DNA of 5,707 bases from a bacterium (GCA_027364775.1 DAHXOS010000051.1:1-5707), one strand, 5' to 3'. Positions 1 to 5,388 are shown, counted from the first letter of the stretch. Notes: a model not told the origin generated them from the sequence alone. Translations and numbers: made by a program.

Positions 1-424
1 GAGTGTAATAGTTGGGGGAGGCAAATCACCGTTTTTAGCATTAGGTGAAGAAGCGTTATGGAAGGCGATAAATGAAGCTAAGAGTGGTAACCGAATTGGG
101 GATATCTCACAGCAGATTCAGCAGACTATTGAGAAAGCTGGATATTCTGTTTCAAAATCTTTAGTTGGACATGGGGTAGGAAGAGAGCTTCATGAAGACC
201 CAATTGTACCAGGGCTAGGTAAAGCTGGTACAGGGATGGTCTTAAAAGAAAATATGACAATTGCCATAGAAGTAATTTATGCTTCTGGGAATGCAGAAGT
301 GTACTTATCTGATGACGGGTGGACTTATGTTACGCAAGATCATAGTATTGGTGGATTATTTGAGATGAGTGTAATTATTGGAAAGGAGGGTCCTGAAGTT
401 TTAACAGATTGGCGAAAAGTCTAA
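1..424 (+). CDS. map: Methionine aminopeptidase type I, C-terminal part (5' truncated)
   Basis: This enzyme removes the initiator methionine from new proteins in the cytoplasm, using a two-metal centre. The frame is open from base 2 to the TAA at 422-424, about 140 codons, so the gene starts before the window; the ATG at 236 is internal. Visible family motifs are GHGVG and LHEDP, matching the histidine regions around E. coli H171 and H178. IEVIY and LFEMS hold the glutamates matching E204 and E235. The two metal-binding aspartates would lie upstream of the window. Variations from the common pattern are IEV in place of IEP, and methionine in place of the usual histidine after the last metal glutamate. 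The position before infA fits the usual secY-adk-map-infA order. The identity is secure; activity cannot be judged from a fragment. Confidence 0.93.
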   Translation, partial: SVIVGGGKSPFLALGEEALWKAINEAKSGNRIGDISQQIQQTIEKAGYSVSKSLVGHGVGRELHEDPIVPGLGKAGTGMVLKENMTIAIEVIYASGNAEVYLSDDGWTYVTQDHSIGGLFEMSVIIGKEGPEVLTDWRKV

Positions 425-449
425 AAAATTAAAAGTTAAGAGTGAAAAA

Positions 450-480
450 ATTCATAATTTTTAATTGATAATTAGTAATT
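450..480. repeat. AT-rich spacer repeat, copy in map-infA gap
   Basis: The 13-mer TTAATTGATAATT (461-473) recurs exactly after rpsK at 1840-1852. The 10-mer ATTCATAATT (450-459) is the reverse complement of AATTATGAAT at 920-929 after rpmJ. The shared pieces suggest a degenerate AT-rich repeat family in the gaps of this operon, though low base complexity makes some chance matching likely. Confidence 0.35.
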
Positions 481-491
481 CGTATTATGGG

Positions 492-520
492 TTGTTTTCT
501 GAGGCTAATTTTGTTAAAAT
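492..520 (+). promoter_or_regulatory. Predicted sigma-70-type promoter of infA
   Basis: TTGTTT (492-497) is followed after exactly 17 bases by TAAAAT (515-520), which is preceded by TG plus one base (512-513), an extended -10 arrangement. Transcription would start near 526-527, leaving a leader of only about 15 bases before the infA ATG. This would let infA and the genes after it be transcribed independently of secY-adk-map. It is the best -35/-10 pair I found in the window, but it is read by eye and AT-rich DNA gives false matches. Confidence 0.5.
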
Positions 521-540
521 TTTAAGGTTGTAATGCGCAA

Positions 541-783
541 ATGATACCAGAAGAAATAGAAGTAGAGGGAAAAATAATTGAAGTTTTGCCAAGTACTTTA
601 TTTCGGGTTGAAATTATCAGGTGTGCAGAGCTGCCTGAGTTAATTGGTAGGGTGATTTTATGTCACATTTCTGGTAAGATGCGCAGGCACTATATTAGGT
701 TGATGGCAGGGGATAATGTAAAGGTGGAAATGAGCCCAAAGTATGATCTGGAAAAAGGTAGAATTACTTTTAGAGTAAGATAA
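541..783 (+). CDS. infA: Translation initiation factor IF-1 with an internal insertion
   Basis: IF-1 binds the ribosomal A site on the 30S subunit during initiation, together with IF-2 and IF-3. The 80-residue product is a single S1-like OB-fold domain. Family landmarks are IEVEGKIIEVLP (6-17), FRVE (21-24), HISGKMR (42-48), IRLMAGD (52-58) and YDLEKGRI (68-75). The usual length is about 72 residues. The excess is mainly an eight-residue insertion between FRVE and HISGK, where the usual short hairpin is replaced by a longer segment containing AELPELIG, plus one extra lysine in SPKYDL. Two cysteines (28 and 41) flank the insertion. The ATG at 541 places the conserved N-terminus correctly. There is no good Shine-Dalgarno sequence: AAGG at 524-527 is 13 bases away and near or upstream of the predicted transcription start. 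rpmJ follows after 15 bases. Confidence 0.95.
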   Translation: MIPEEIEVEGKIIEVLPSTLFRVEIIRCAELPELIGRVILCHISGKMRRHYIRLMAGDNVKVEMSPKYDLEKGRITFRVR

Positions 784-798
784 AGGAATTTTAAATAA

Positions 799-915
799 AT
801 GAAAGTACAAGCGTCAGTTAAACAAAGATGTAAAGGATGTAAATTCGTTAAACGCGAAGGAGTATTGTTTGTGATCTGCTCCAGAGATCCAAAGCACAAA
901 CAGAGGCAGGGATAA
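799..915 (+). CDS. rpmJ: 50S ribosomal protein L36 (bL36)
   Basis: L36 is a small zinc-binding protein of the large subunit. The product is 38 residues, the standard length, and colinear with the family: it begins MKVQASV and ends in the typical PKHKQRQG. The zinc ligands Cys11, Cys14, Cys27 and His33 are all present, so this is the zinc-binding form. The reading frame runs from ATG 799-801 to TAA 913-915. AAGGA at 783-787 overlaps the end of infA and lies 11 bases before the start, so it may serve as a weak ribosome-binding site. The infA-rpmJ-rpsM order is the usual one. The identification is very secure despite the short length. Confidence 0.96.
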   Translation: MKVQASVKQRCKGCKFVKREGVLFVICSRDPKHKQRQG

Positions 916-916
916 T

Positions 917-944
917 AAGAATTATGAATAAAGAATTATGTATT
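917..944. repeat. Two-copy tandem repeat of 14 bases after rpmJ
   Basis: AAGAATTATGAATA (917-930) is followed directly by AAGAATTATGTATT (931-944), matching at 12 of 14 positions. It begins just after the rpmJ stop codon. AATTATGAAT within it is the reverse complement of a 10-mer in the map-infA spacer. No function is evident. Confidence 0.5.
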
Positions 945-953
945 AAAACAATT

Positions 954-960
954 AAGGAGG
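954..960 (+). promoter_or_regulatory. Orphan Shine-Dalgarno sequence in the rpsM leader
   Basis: AAGGAGG is the strongest Shine-Dalgarno match in the window, yet no ATG, GTG or TTG lies at a usable distance after it. The next genuine start, rpsM, is 90 bases downstream and has no such sequence of its own. It may be a remnant of a lost small gene, a ribosome loading site, part of a regulatory RNA, or a chance purine run. Confidence 0.4.
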
Positions 961-984
961 AAAACAACTAAGAGGTTATACTGG

Positions 985-1024
985 ACTTTTTGGCAGATTC
1001 AATTTAATTGAAAAGGCTAAAAGT
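985..1024 (+). promoter_or_regulatory. Imperfect stem-loop in the rpsM leader
   Basis: ACTTTTTGGC (985-994) can pair with GGCTAAAAGT (1015-1024) with two mismatches. Inside it, TTCAATT (998-1004) and AATTGAA (1006-1012) form a perfect inverted repeat. The element ends 26 bases before the rpsM start. Its position matches that of the E. coli alpha-operon leader, where S4 represses translation, but I see no sequence match to that pseudoknot. TATACT (977-982) and TATGAT (1024-1029) also resemble -10 boxes, but neither has a good -35. Confidence 0.35.
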
Positions 1025-1050
1025 ATGATCAAAAATGTTCAAATTAAAAT

Positions 1051-1446
1051 ATGGCAAGAATAGCAGGAATTGATCTACCAAATGAAAAACGCACAGATAT
1101 AGGCTTAACCGTCATTTACGGTATTGGCAGATCAAATGTGATAGAAGTTTTAAAAAAGGCTAATGTTGAAGGATCAAAGAGGATCAAAGATTTATCTGAA
1201 GATGAAGTAAATAGAATACAAAAAGCCATAGAAGGTATAGTGGTTGAAGGAGATTTGAGACGGGTAATTGGCCAGAATGTTAAAAGATTAGAGGATATTG
1301 GAACTTACAGAGGTCTCCGCCACAGAAAAGGCTTACCTGTCAGAGGTCAAAATACCAGGCATAATGCCAGAACCCGAAAAGGTAAGAAAAAGACAGTTGG
1401 TACCGTCAGAAAAGAAGTAGTTGCAAAAACAGGAGGAGCTAAGTAA
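1051..1446 (+). CDS. rpsM: 30S ribosomal protein S13 (uS13)
   Basis: S13 sits in the head of the small subunit, contacting 16S rRNA, the P-site tRNA and the large subunit through an intersubunit bridge. The 131-residue product starts with the family signature MARIAGIDLP. It has the YGIG motif (23-26) of the helical N-terminal domain and the basic C-terminal motif RHRKGLPVRGQ (90-100) followed by NARTRKG (105-111). It is about a dozen residues longer than the E. coli protein because of a lysine-rich tail. The start is fixed by the conserved N-terminus. It has no Shine-Dalgarno sequence, only AT-rich bases just upstream. The TAA stop shares its last base with the rpsK start, so the two are probably translationally coupled. 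Confidence 0.97.
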   Translation: MARIAGIDLPNEKRTDIGLTVIYGIGRSNVIEVLKKANVEGSKRIKDLSEDEVNRIQKAIEGIVVEGDLRRVIGQNVKRLEDIGTYRGLRHRKGLPVRGQNTRHNARTRKGKKKTVGTVRKEVVAKTGGAK

Positions 1447-1838
1447 TGGCTAAAAAACAAGTTACCAAGAAAAAAGCAGTTGTCCAAAAAAATATTCAAA
1501 GCGGTAGGATTTACGTAACTGCTACTTTTAATAATACCTTAGTTAATTTAACAGATCAGTCCGGTAATTCTTTGGCTTGGAGTTCTTCAGGAGCCTCCGG
1601 CTTTAAGGGTGCCAGAAAAGCTACACCATTTGCTGCTATCACTGCTGTTGAAACAGTAGTTGGGAAAGCTAAATCTTTTGGTATGACTCAGGCAGAAGTT
1701 TATATTAAAGGTCCTGGACCAGGAAGAGACGCTTCAATTAGAGCTTTAAGAAATGCCGGTTTAAATATCACTATGATTGCAGATGTAACACCAGTTCCAC
1801 ACAACGGTCCAAGAGCCGAGAAAAAAAGGAGGGTATAA
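1446..1838 (+). CDS. rpsK: 30S ribosomal protein S11 (uS11)
   Basis: S11 forms part of the small-subunit platform near the mRNA exit region. The 130-residue product has the usual length and the family motifs TATFNNTLV (25-33), SSGASGFKGARK (47-58), KGPGPGRDASIRAL (88-101) and PVPHNGPR (116-123), ending KKRRV. The usual GRESAIRAL reads GRDASIRAL here. The HNG motif is the site that forms isoaspartate in E. coli S11, and its asparagine and glycine are kept. The start ATG overlaps the last base of the rpsM stop (TAATG). AGGAGG at 1431-1436 lies nine bases upstream, a textbook ribosome-binding site inside the end of rpsM. Confidence 0.97.
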   Translation: MAKKQVTKKKAVVQKNIQSGRIYVTATFNNTLVNLTDQSGNSLAWSSSGASGFKGARKATPFAAITAVETVVGKAKSFGMTQAEVYIKGPGPGRDASIRALRNAGLNITMIADVTPVPHNGPRAEKKRRV

Positions 1839-1839
1839 A

Positions 1840-1879
1840 TTAATTGATAATTGTTAAAAATCATAAGTAAAAACAATTA
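1840..1879 (+). repeat. Inverted repeat and shared 13-mer in the rpsK-rpsD spacer
   Basis: TAATTGTT (1848-1855) and AACAATTA (1872-1879) are perfect 8-base complements with a 16-base loop. The first arm overlaps the 13-mer TTAATTGATAATT (1840-1852), which also occurs before infA. There is no T-run after the second arm and no G or C clamp, so it does not look like a terminator. It lies just before rpsD, whose product autoregulates its own mRNA in other bacteria, but this AT-only stem is weak evidence for such a role. Confidence 0.3.
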
Positions 1880-1896
1880 ACGATAAATAATTAACT

Positions 1897-2499
1897 ATGA
1901 GTAGGTATACAGGTCCAAAAAGAAGATTATCAAGAAGAGAAGGTATGGCTCTTTTTCCAAAGGACATTAAAGCACTAGAACGGAAAGCTCCAACTCCTCC
2001 AGGTGTAAGAGGAACAAAGGTCCGTCCCAGAGTTTCTGAGTATGGAACTCAGTTAAGGGAGAAACAAAAAGCCAAGAGATTATATGGCCTATCTGAAAAG
2101 CAATTTAGAAATACTTTTAATGAGGCTGCTAAGAAAAAAGGTGCGACCGGCCAAACTCTTTTAGAACTACTGGAGAGCAGACTAGATAATGTAGTTTACA
2201 GATTAGGTTTTGCTAAATCCAGACCGGAAGCCAGGCAAATGGTTTCACACGGTCATATCACGGTAGACGGCAAAAAGGTCGATATCCCTTCATTTAGAGT
2301 AAAAATTAATTCAGTAGTTGCAATTGGAGCTAAATTTGTGGATAATACACAGGTTGCAAAAAATTTGCAGGAGAATTCTAGTGTGCCTGAATGGCTAGAA
2401 AGAACAGCTACTGTCGGTAAGGTAAACAGACTTCCTGAGAGGGAAGAAATGGAAAAGGCTGTTACTGAACAATTAATTGTTGAGTACTATAGCAGGTAA
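1897..2499 (+). CDS. rpsD: 30S ribosomal protein S4 (uS4), zinc-less form
   Basis: S4 is a primary 16S rRNA-binding protein that nucleates assembly of the small-subunit body and lines the mRNA entry tunnel. The 200-residue product starts MSRYTGPKRRLSRREG. It has the S4 RNA-binding domain at roughly 92-155, with SRLDNVVYRLGFA (94-106), SRPEARQMVSHGHI (108-121) and VDGKKVDIPS (123-132). It ends in the typical EQLIVEYYSR. The N-terminal cysteines that bind zinc in some S4 proteins are absent, making this the C-minus form. It lies between rpsK and rpoA, as in the E. coli alpha operon and unlike Bacillus, where rpsD is elsewhere. That makes operon control by S4 conceivable. The start is 58 bases after rpsK and has no Shine-Dalgarno sequence. 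Confidence 0.97.
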   Translation: MSRYTGPKRRLSRREGMALFPKDIKALERKAPTPPGVRGTKVRPRVSEYGTQLREKQKAKRLYGLSEKQFRNTFNEAAKKKGATGQTLLELLESRLDNVVYRLGFAKSRPEARQMVSHGHITVDGKKVDIPSFRVKINSVVAIGAKFVDNTQVAKNLQENSSVPEWLERTATVGKVNRLPEREEMEKAVTEQLIVEYYSR

Positions 2500-2513
2500 G
2501 GGATGATTTACCT
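2494..2513 (+). promoter_or_regulatory. Short hairpin across the rpsD stop codon
   Basis: AGGTAA (2494-2499) contains the rpsD stop and pairs perfectly with TTACCT (2508-2513) around an eight-base loop. The bases after it are only moderately T-rich, so it is at best a pause or 3'-end processing site before rpoA rather than a strong terminator. Confidence 0.25.
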
Positions 2514-2547
2514 TTAGTATTTGTGGATTTAAATAGAAAATAAAAAA

Positions 2548-3486
2548 ATGACAAAATTTAAATTACAGGTTGAAGAACAAAAAGATAATACCGCTTTAAT
2601 TTCTATAGAACCTTTAGAGCAGGGTTACGGTCATACTTTAGGCAATAGCTTAAGAAGGACCATGTTAAACTCACTCCAGGGTAATGCTATTACTGCTGTC
2701 AAGATTGATGGTGTTTTCCATCAATTCTCTACTATCCCTGGTGTTATTGAAGATGCAATTCAAATTATCTTAAATCTTAAAAAAGTGAGAGTTAAAATTT
2801 ACGGTGATGATAATAAAACTGTGACTCCTAAGGCAATTCATATGAGACTTACTAAATCAGGTAAGGGTGATGTTCTGGCAAAAGATATCGACACTTTAGG
2901 TCAAGGGGAGATTGTAAATGGAGATTTAAAAATTGCAACCATCACCGATGCAAAAGCTAAATTAAACATGGAATTTACAGCAGAGTCCGGTATTGGTTAT
3001 GTTCCAGCCGAAGAAAAGAAAGCTTCTGAGATCGGTGTTATGCAAGTTGATGCAATTTTTACTCCGGTTTTGGCTGTTAATTACACAGTCGATCAAACCC
3101 GTGTTGGAAGAAGAACAGATTTTGATAAGTTAAACTTAGAGGTAACAACCGATGGTACTATTACACCTCAGGAAGCAGTAGAAAAATCTGCTCAAATCTT
3201 AACAGGATTTTTCAGACAAATTTATGATCCAGCCGAAGAGGAACAACTGGAAGAAACTACTAAAACAAACGTTATCTCTGATGATGTCTTAAAAGCATCT
3301 GTTGAAGAATTAGATCTGCCAGTTAGAATTACTAATGCATTAAAAGCAATTGAAATTAACACAATTGGTGAGTTACTGACTGTAGCTCCCGGACAATTAA
3401 TGAAAGCTAAGAACTTAGGAGCTAAGTCTTTAACTCTTATTTCAGATAAGCTTGCAGAGAGGGGGCTGTCTTTAGGTGAGGCATAA
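2548..3486 (+). CDS. rpoA: DNA-directed RNA polymerase subunit alpha
   Basis: The alpha subunit dimerises to start RNA polymerase assembly, and its C-terminal domain contacts UP elements and activators. The 312-residue product has the N-terminal assembly domain (about 1-228) with GHTLGNSLRRTML (28-40) and VDQTRVGRRTDFDKL (181-195). An acidic linker (about 229-248) leads to the C-terminal domain (about 250-310). DNA-contact residues match E. coli R265, N268, G296, K298 and S299 as R260, N263, G291, K293 and S294; E302 is leucine. UP-element recognition therefore looks intact. The start is 48 bases after rpsD behind an A-rich stretch with no Shine-Dalgarno sequence. The last 11 bases overlap rplQ. 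Confidence 0.97.
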   Translation: MTKFKLQVEEQKDNTALISIEPLEQGYGHTLGNSLRRTMLNSLQGNAITAVKIDGVFHQFSTIPGVIEDAIQIILNLKKVRVKIYGDDNKTVTPKAIHMRLTKSGKGDVLAKDIDTLGQGEIVNGDLKIATITDAKAKLNMEFTAESGIGYVPAEEKKASEIGVMQVDAIFTPVLAVNYTVDQTRVGRRTDFDKLNLEVTTDGTITPQEAVEKSAQILTGFFRQIYDPAEEEQLEETTKTNVISDDVLKASVEELDLPVRITNALKAIEINTIGELLTVAPGQLMKAKNLGAKSLTLISDKLAERGLSLGEA

Positions 3487-3931
3487 AGTTTATGGCAAAC
3501 ACTTGGGGCGAAATAAAAATCAAAGGACTGCACTCTTCAAAAGCTTAGTCCAATCGCTTTTTATCTCCGAAGAAATTGAAACTACTGAGGCTAAAGCCAA
3601 ATCAGTTAAAGGGTTAGTAGATAAGATTATTACTCAAGCAAAAAGCCCAACATCAAAAAGACTTGTTTCCCAGTTTTTAACTAAAAGGGAAACTCAAGAT
3701 AAGCTATTTAAATATTTATTGCCAAGACTGGGCAATAGAAATTCTGGTTTTACTTCAATTATCAAATTAGGTAGAAGAATGGGTGATGGAGCAATGATAG
3801 TTAAAATGAGTTTACTTTTGGAAGAGAAAAAAGCTGTAATACAAACAAAAGCTGAGGTAAAAGAAGTTAAAGAAGAAAAGCAAATTAAAGCCCCAACTGT
3901 TAAAATAACCAGAAAGGCAGCTGTAAAATAA
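3476..3931 (+). CDS. rplQ: 50S ribosomal protein L17 (bL17), GTG start
   Basis: L17 is a large-subunit protein near the peptide exit tunnel. The 151-residue product begins MRHKVYGKHLGRNKNQR, which matches the conserved family start and so fixes the GTG at 3476-3478 as the initiation codon. Other landmarks are EEIETTEAKAKSVK (32-45) and LGRRMGDGA near residues 97-105. Residues from about 116 form a Lys/Glu/Val-rich, low-complexity tail; the core domain ends near there. The gene overlaps the end of rpoA by 11 bases. A G-rich run (AGGGGG, 3460-3465) ten bases upstream may act as its ribosome-binding site. The overlap suggests translational coupling with rpoA. Confidence 0.95.
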   Translation: MRHKVYGKHLGRNKNQRTALFKSLVQSLFISEEIETTEAKAKSVKGLVDKIITQAKSPTSKRLVSQFLTKRETQDKLFKYLLPRLGNRNSGFTSIIKLGRRMGDGAMIVKMSLLLEEKKAVIQTKAEVKEVKEEKQIKAPTVKITRKAAVK

Positions 3932-3932
3932 A

Positions 3933-4388
3933 ATGTCAACAAATGCACTTTCAGCTAAAGATATAAAAAGAAATTGGCATTTAGTAGATGCTAAAGATCA
4001 AATTTTAGGCAGAATATCTGTTGAGATTGTTGCCAAACTTTCCGGGAAAAATAAAGTCAACTATGTGCCTTATTTAGATATGGGTGATTATGTAGTAGTT
4101 ATAAATGCGTCAAAAGTTAAAGTTACTGGTAAAAAGGCGGAGCAAAAAGAATATGTTAGGCACTCAGGTTACCCAGGTGGTAAAAAAGTAGAAAACTTTT
4201 CTCATTTGTTAAAAAGAAAACCTGATCAAGTTATCAGGCATGCAGTCAAAGGAATGTTGCCAAAGAATAAGTTAGCAGATAGAATGCTTAAAAAATTGTT
4301 TATTTTTGAGGGAACTAATCATCCATATAAGCAAGCTTTTAACACTGAAGATTCTAACAAAAAACAGTTAGGAGAAAGCAATGGATAA
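3933..4388 (+). CDS. rplM: 50S ribosomal protein L13 (uL13)
   Basis: L13 is an early-assembling large-subunit protein that binds 23S rRNA. The 151-residue product has the usual length and family motifs: NWHLVDAKDQILGR near the N-terminus, then DMGDYVVVINA (49-59), the KYVRHSGYPGG-like segment YVRHSGYPGG, and VKGMLPKNKLADRM followed by GTNHPYKQ. The start ATG lies one base after the rplQ stop. The nearest purine-rich sequence, AAAGG at 3913-3917, is 15 bases away, so re-initiation after rplQ is the likelier route. The last eight bases overlap rpsI, the almost universal partner of rplM. The C-terminal tail after HPYKQ is polar and variable. Confidence 0.96.
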   Translation: MSTNALSAKDIKRNWHLVDAKDQILGRISVEIVAKLSGKNKVNYVPYLDMGDYVVVINASKVKVTGKKAEQKEYVRHSGYPGGKKVENFSHLLKRKPDQVIRHAVKGMLPKNKLADRMLKKLFIFEGTNHPYKQAFNTEDSNKKQLGESNG

Positions 4389-4779
4389 AGGATACGTACA
4401 AGCAGTTGGTAGGAGAAAAGAGGCAGTAGCCAGAGTTAGGATTATTAAAGGGCAGGGACCTATGACCATTAATGGTAAGCCGATTGCAGAATATTTTAAA
4501 GGACCAATTAACCAAAAAGCCTACCAAAGACCTTTTGAATTAACTAATTCTTTAGGGCGTTTTACTGCTACTATTAAAGTTTTGGGAGGTGGAGCTTCTT
4601 CACAACTTGGGGCAACAGTTCACGGTATTGCCCGTGCCTTAGAACAATTAGATAAAGAAAATTACAGACCGTTATTAAAATCTGCAGGGCTTTTAACCCG
4701 TGATCCAAGAGTCAGAGAGAGAAGAAAATACGGTTTGGCTCATGCAGCCAGGGCTAAGAAACAATCTCCAAAACGTTAA
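4381..4779 (+). CDS. rpsI: 30S ribosomal protein S9 (uS9)
   Basis: S9 belongs to the small-subunit head, and its C-terminal tail reaches the P-site tRNA anticodon. The 132-residue product shows the family motifs AVGRRKEAVARVR (8-20), GPMTINGKPIAEYF (26-39), VLGGGASSQLGA (67-78), HGIARAL (80-86) and LLTRDPRVRERRKYG (104-118). It ends in a basic tail whose last residue is the conserved arginine; the ending QSPKR differs from the common QFSKR. The start overlaps rplM by eight bases. AGGAG at 4370-4374 lies six bases upstream inside rplM, a good ribosome-binding site. It is the last gene of the operon visible here; a converging gene follows 18 bases later. Confidence 0.97.
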   Translation: MDKGYVQAVGRRKEAVARVRIIKGQGPMTINGKPIAEYFKGPINQKAYQRPFELTNSLGRFTATIKVLGGGASSQLGATVHGIARALEQLDKENYRPLLKSAGLLTRDPRVRERRKYGLAHAARAKKQSPKR

Positions 4780-4810
4780 AAGATAGCAAAAACAGAATTA
4801 AATTATCTTT
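4779..4810. terminator. Weak, possibly bidirectional terminator hairpin
   Basis: AAAGATA (4779-4785) pairs with TATCTTT (4804-4810) around an 18-base loop. The stem starts at the last base of the rpsI stop and runs into the 3' end of the converging glycosylase gene. On the + strand it is followed by a pyrimidine-rich stretch, and on the minus strand the second arm ends in TTTT. The stem is short and AT-rich, so confidence is low. The convergent layout is the main reason to expect a terminator here. Confidence 0.35.
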
Positions 4811-5355
4811 CTTATTTCCTTAAAATCTTTTTCTAAGACTGGTTTTAAATTTCTCATATATAATGCTGCTGCAGGATGAAAAAGAGGAAGGATAAAAAGC
4901 TCTTTATTATTCCAGTTTATTTTTTTCGCTTTACCATGGACTTCTGAAATTTTTTGCTCTGGTAAAAATAAAGATAAAGGAGTTCTTCCTAACAAGACAA
5001 TAATTTTAGGATCTATTAACTGGATTAATTGTTTAACAAACGGCAAAAATTCAGCCAGTTCTTTTTTGGTTGGCTGCCTGTTTTTAGGTGGTCTATAAAA
5101 TGCTATATTAGAGATAAAAATATCTGCCTCTGTTAAATTAACACTACTAAGTAATTGATCTAAAAACTTACCAGCATTACCCACAAAAGGTAGACCTTGA
5201 AGATCCTCATTTTTGCCAGGAGCTTCACCCAAAAGCAATATTTGAGCATTTAAATTACCCCTACCTAGGACTAAATTATGAGCGGTATTTTGAAAGGGCA
5301 AATTAATTTTTAGGATCTGTTTTTTTAATTTATTAAATTGAGTTGATTTGTTCAT
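4798..5355 (-). CDS. udg: Uracil-DNA glycosylase, family 4 type, lacking all cysteines
   Basis: Family 4 enzymes remove uracil from DNA to start base-excision repair. The 185-residue product has the family motifs in order: GEAPG (43-47) with E50/D51, PFVGNAG (56-62), SNIAFYRPPKNRQP (82-95), LLGR (121-124), and HPAA (160-163), the histidine motif of the active site. Members normally hold a 4Fe-4S cluster with four cysteines, two in an N-terminal CxxC, one just before RPP and one about 16 residues later. Here Y87 and F103 fill the last two places, and the region near 14-17 has isoleucines; the whole protein has no cysteine. It lacks the KRRIH loop that marks UDGX. The start is preceded by a stop in frame and has no Shine-Dalgarno sequence. 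The gene converges on rpsI and is not part of that operon. Superfamily assignment is firm; activity on uracil is inferred. Confidence 0.85.
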   Translation of the reverse strand: MNKSTQFNKLKKQILKINLPFQNTAHNLVLGRGNLNAQILLLGEAPGKNEDLQGLPFVGNAGKFLDQLLSSVNLTEADIFISNIAFYRPPKNRQPTKKELAEFLPFVKQLIQLIDPKIIVLLGRTPLSLFLPEQKISEVHGKAKKINWNNKELFILPLFHPAAALYMRNLKPVLEKDFKEIRKII

Positions 5356-5388
5356 TAGATAAAAGACATTACTAATAATTTTTATCTA
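5356..5388 (-). promoter_or_regulatory. Hairpin directly before the glycosylase start codon
   Basis: TAGATAAAA (5356-5364) and TTTTATCTA (5380-5388) are perfect 9-base complements separated by 15 bases. On the minus strand the second arm abuts the ATG at 5355-5353, in the place where a Shine-Dalgarno sequence would be. It could affect initiation or be an operator; the stem is AT-rich and could be chance. Confidence 0.3.

Noticed and set aside
236..424. Separate 62-residue gene starting at ATG 236
   Set aside because: The same frame is open upstream to the window edge and encodes earlier methionine aminopeptidase motifs, so this ATG is internal to map.
690..899. Minus-strand ORF of 69 codons
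   Set aside because: It lies opposite infA and rpmJ, both certain genes, and its product resembles no family I know. It is a shadow frame.
956..1061. Possible small gene after the strong Shine-Dalgarno sequence
   Set aside because: The frame is open from 956 to the TAG at 1059-1061 but has no ATG, GTG or TTG at a usable distance from the Shine-Dalgarno sequence; its only ATG is at 1025, twelve codons from the end and overlapping rpsM. Kept only as a finding, not as a gene.
3222..3533. Minus-strand ORF of 103 codons
   Set aside because: It is antisense to the rpoA C-terminal domain and the rplQ start; its serine/valine-rich product is what reverse reading of acidic and lysine-rich codons gives.
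3694..3948. Minus-strand ORF of 84 codons with a hydrophobic N-terminus
   Set aside because: It is antisense to the lysine/glutamate-rich tail of rplQ, which reads as Phe/Leu/Ser on the other strand. The apparent membrane segment is an artefact.
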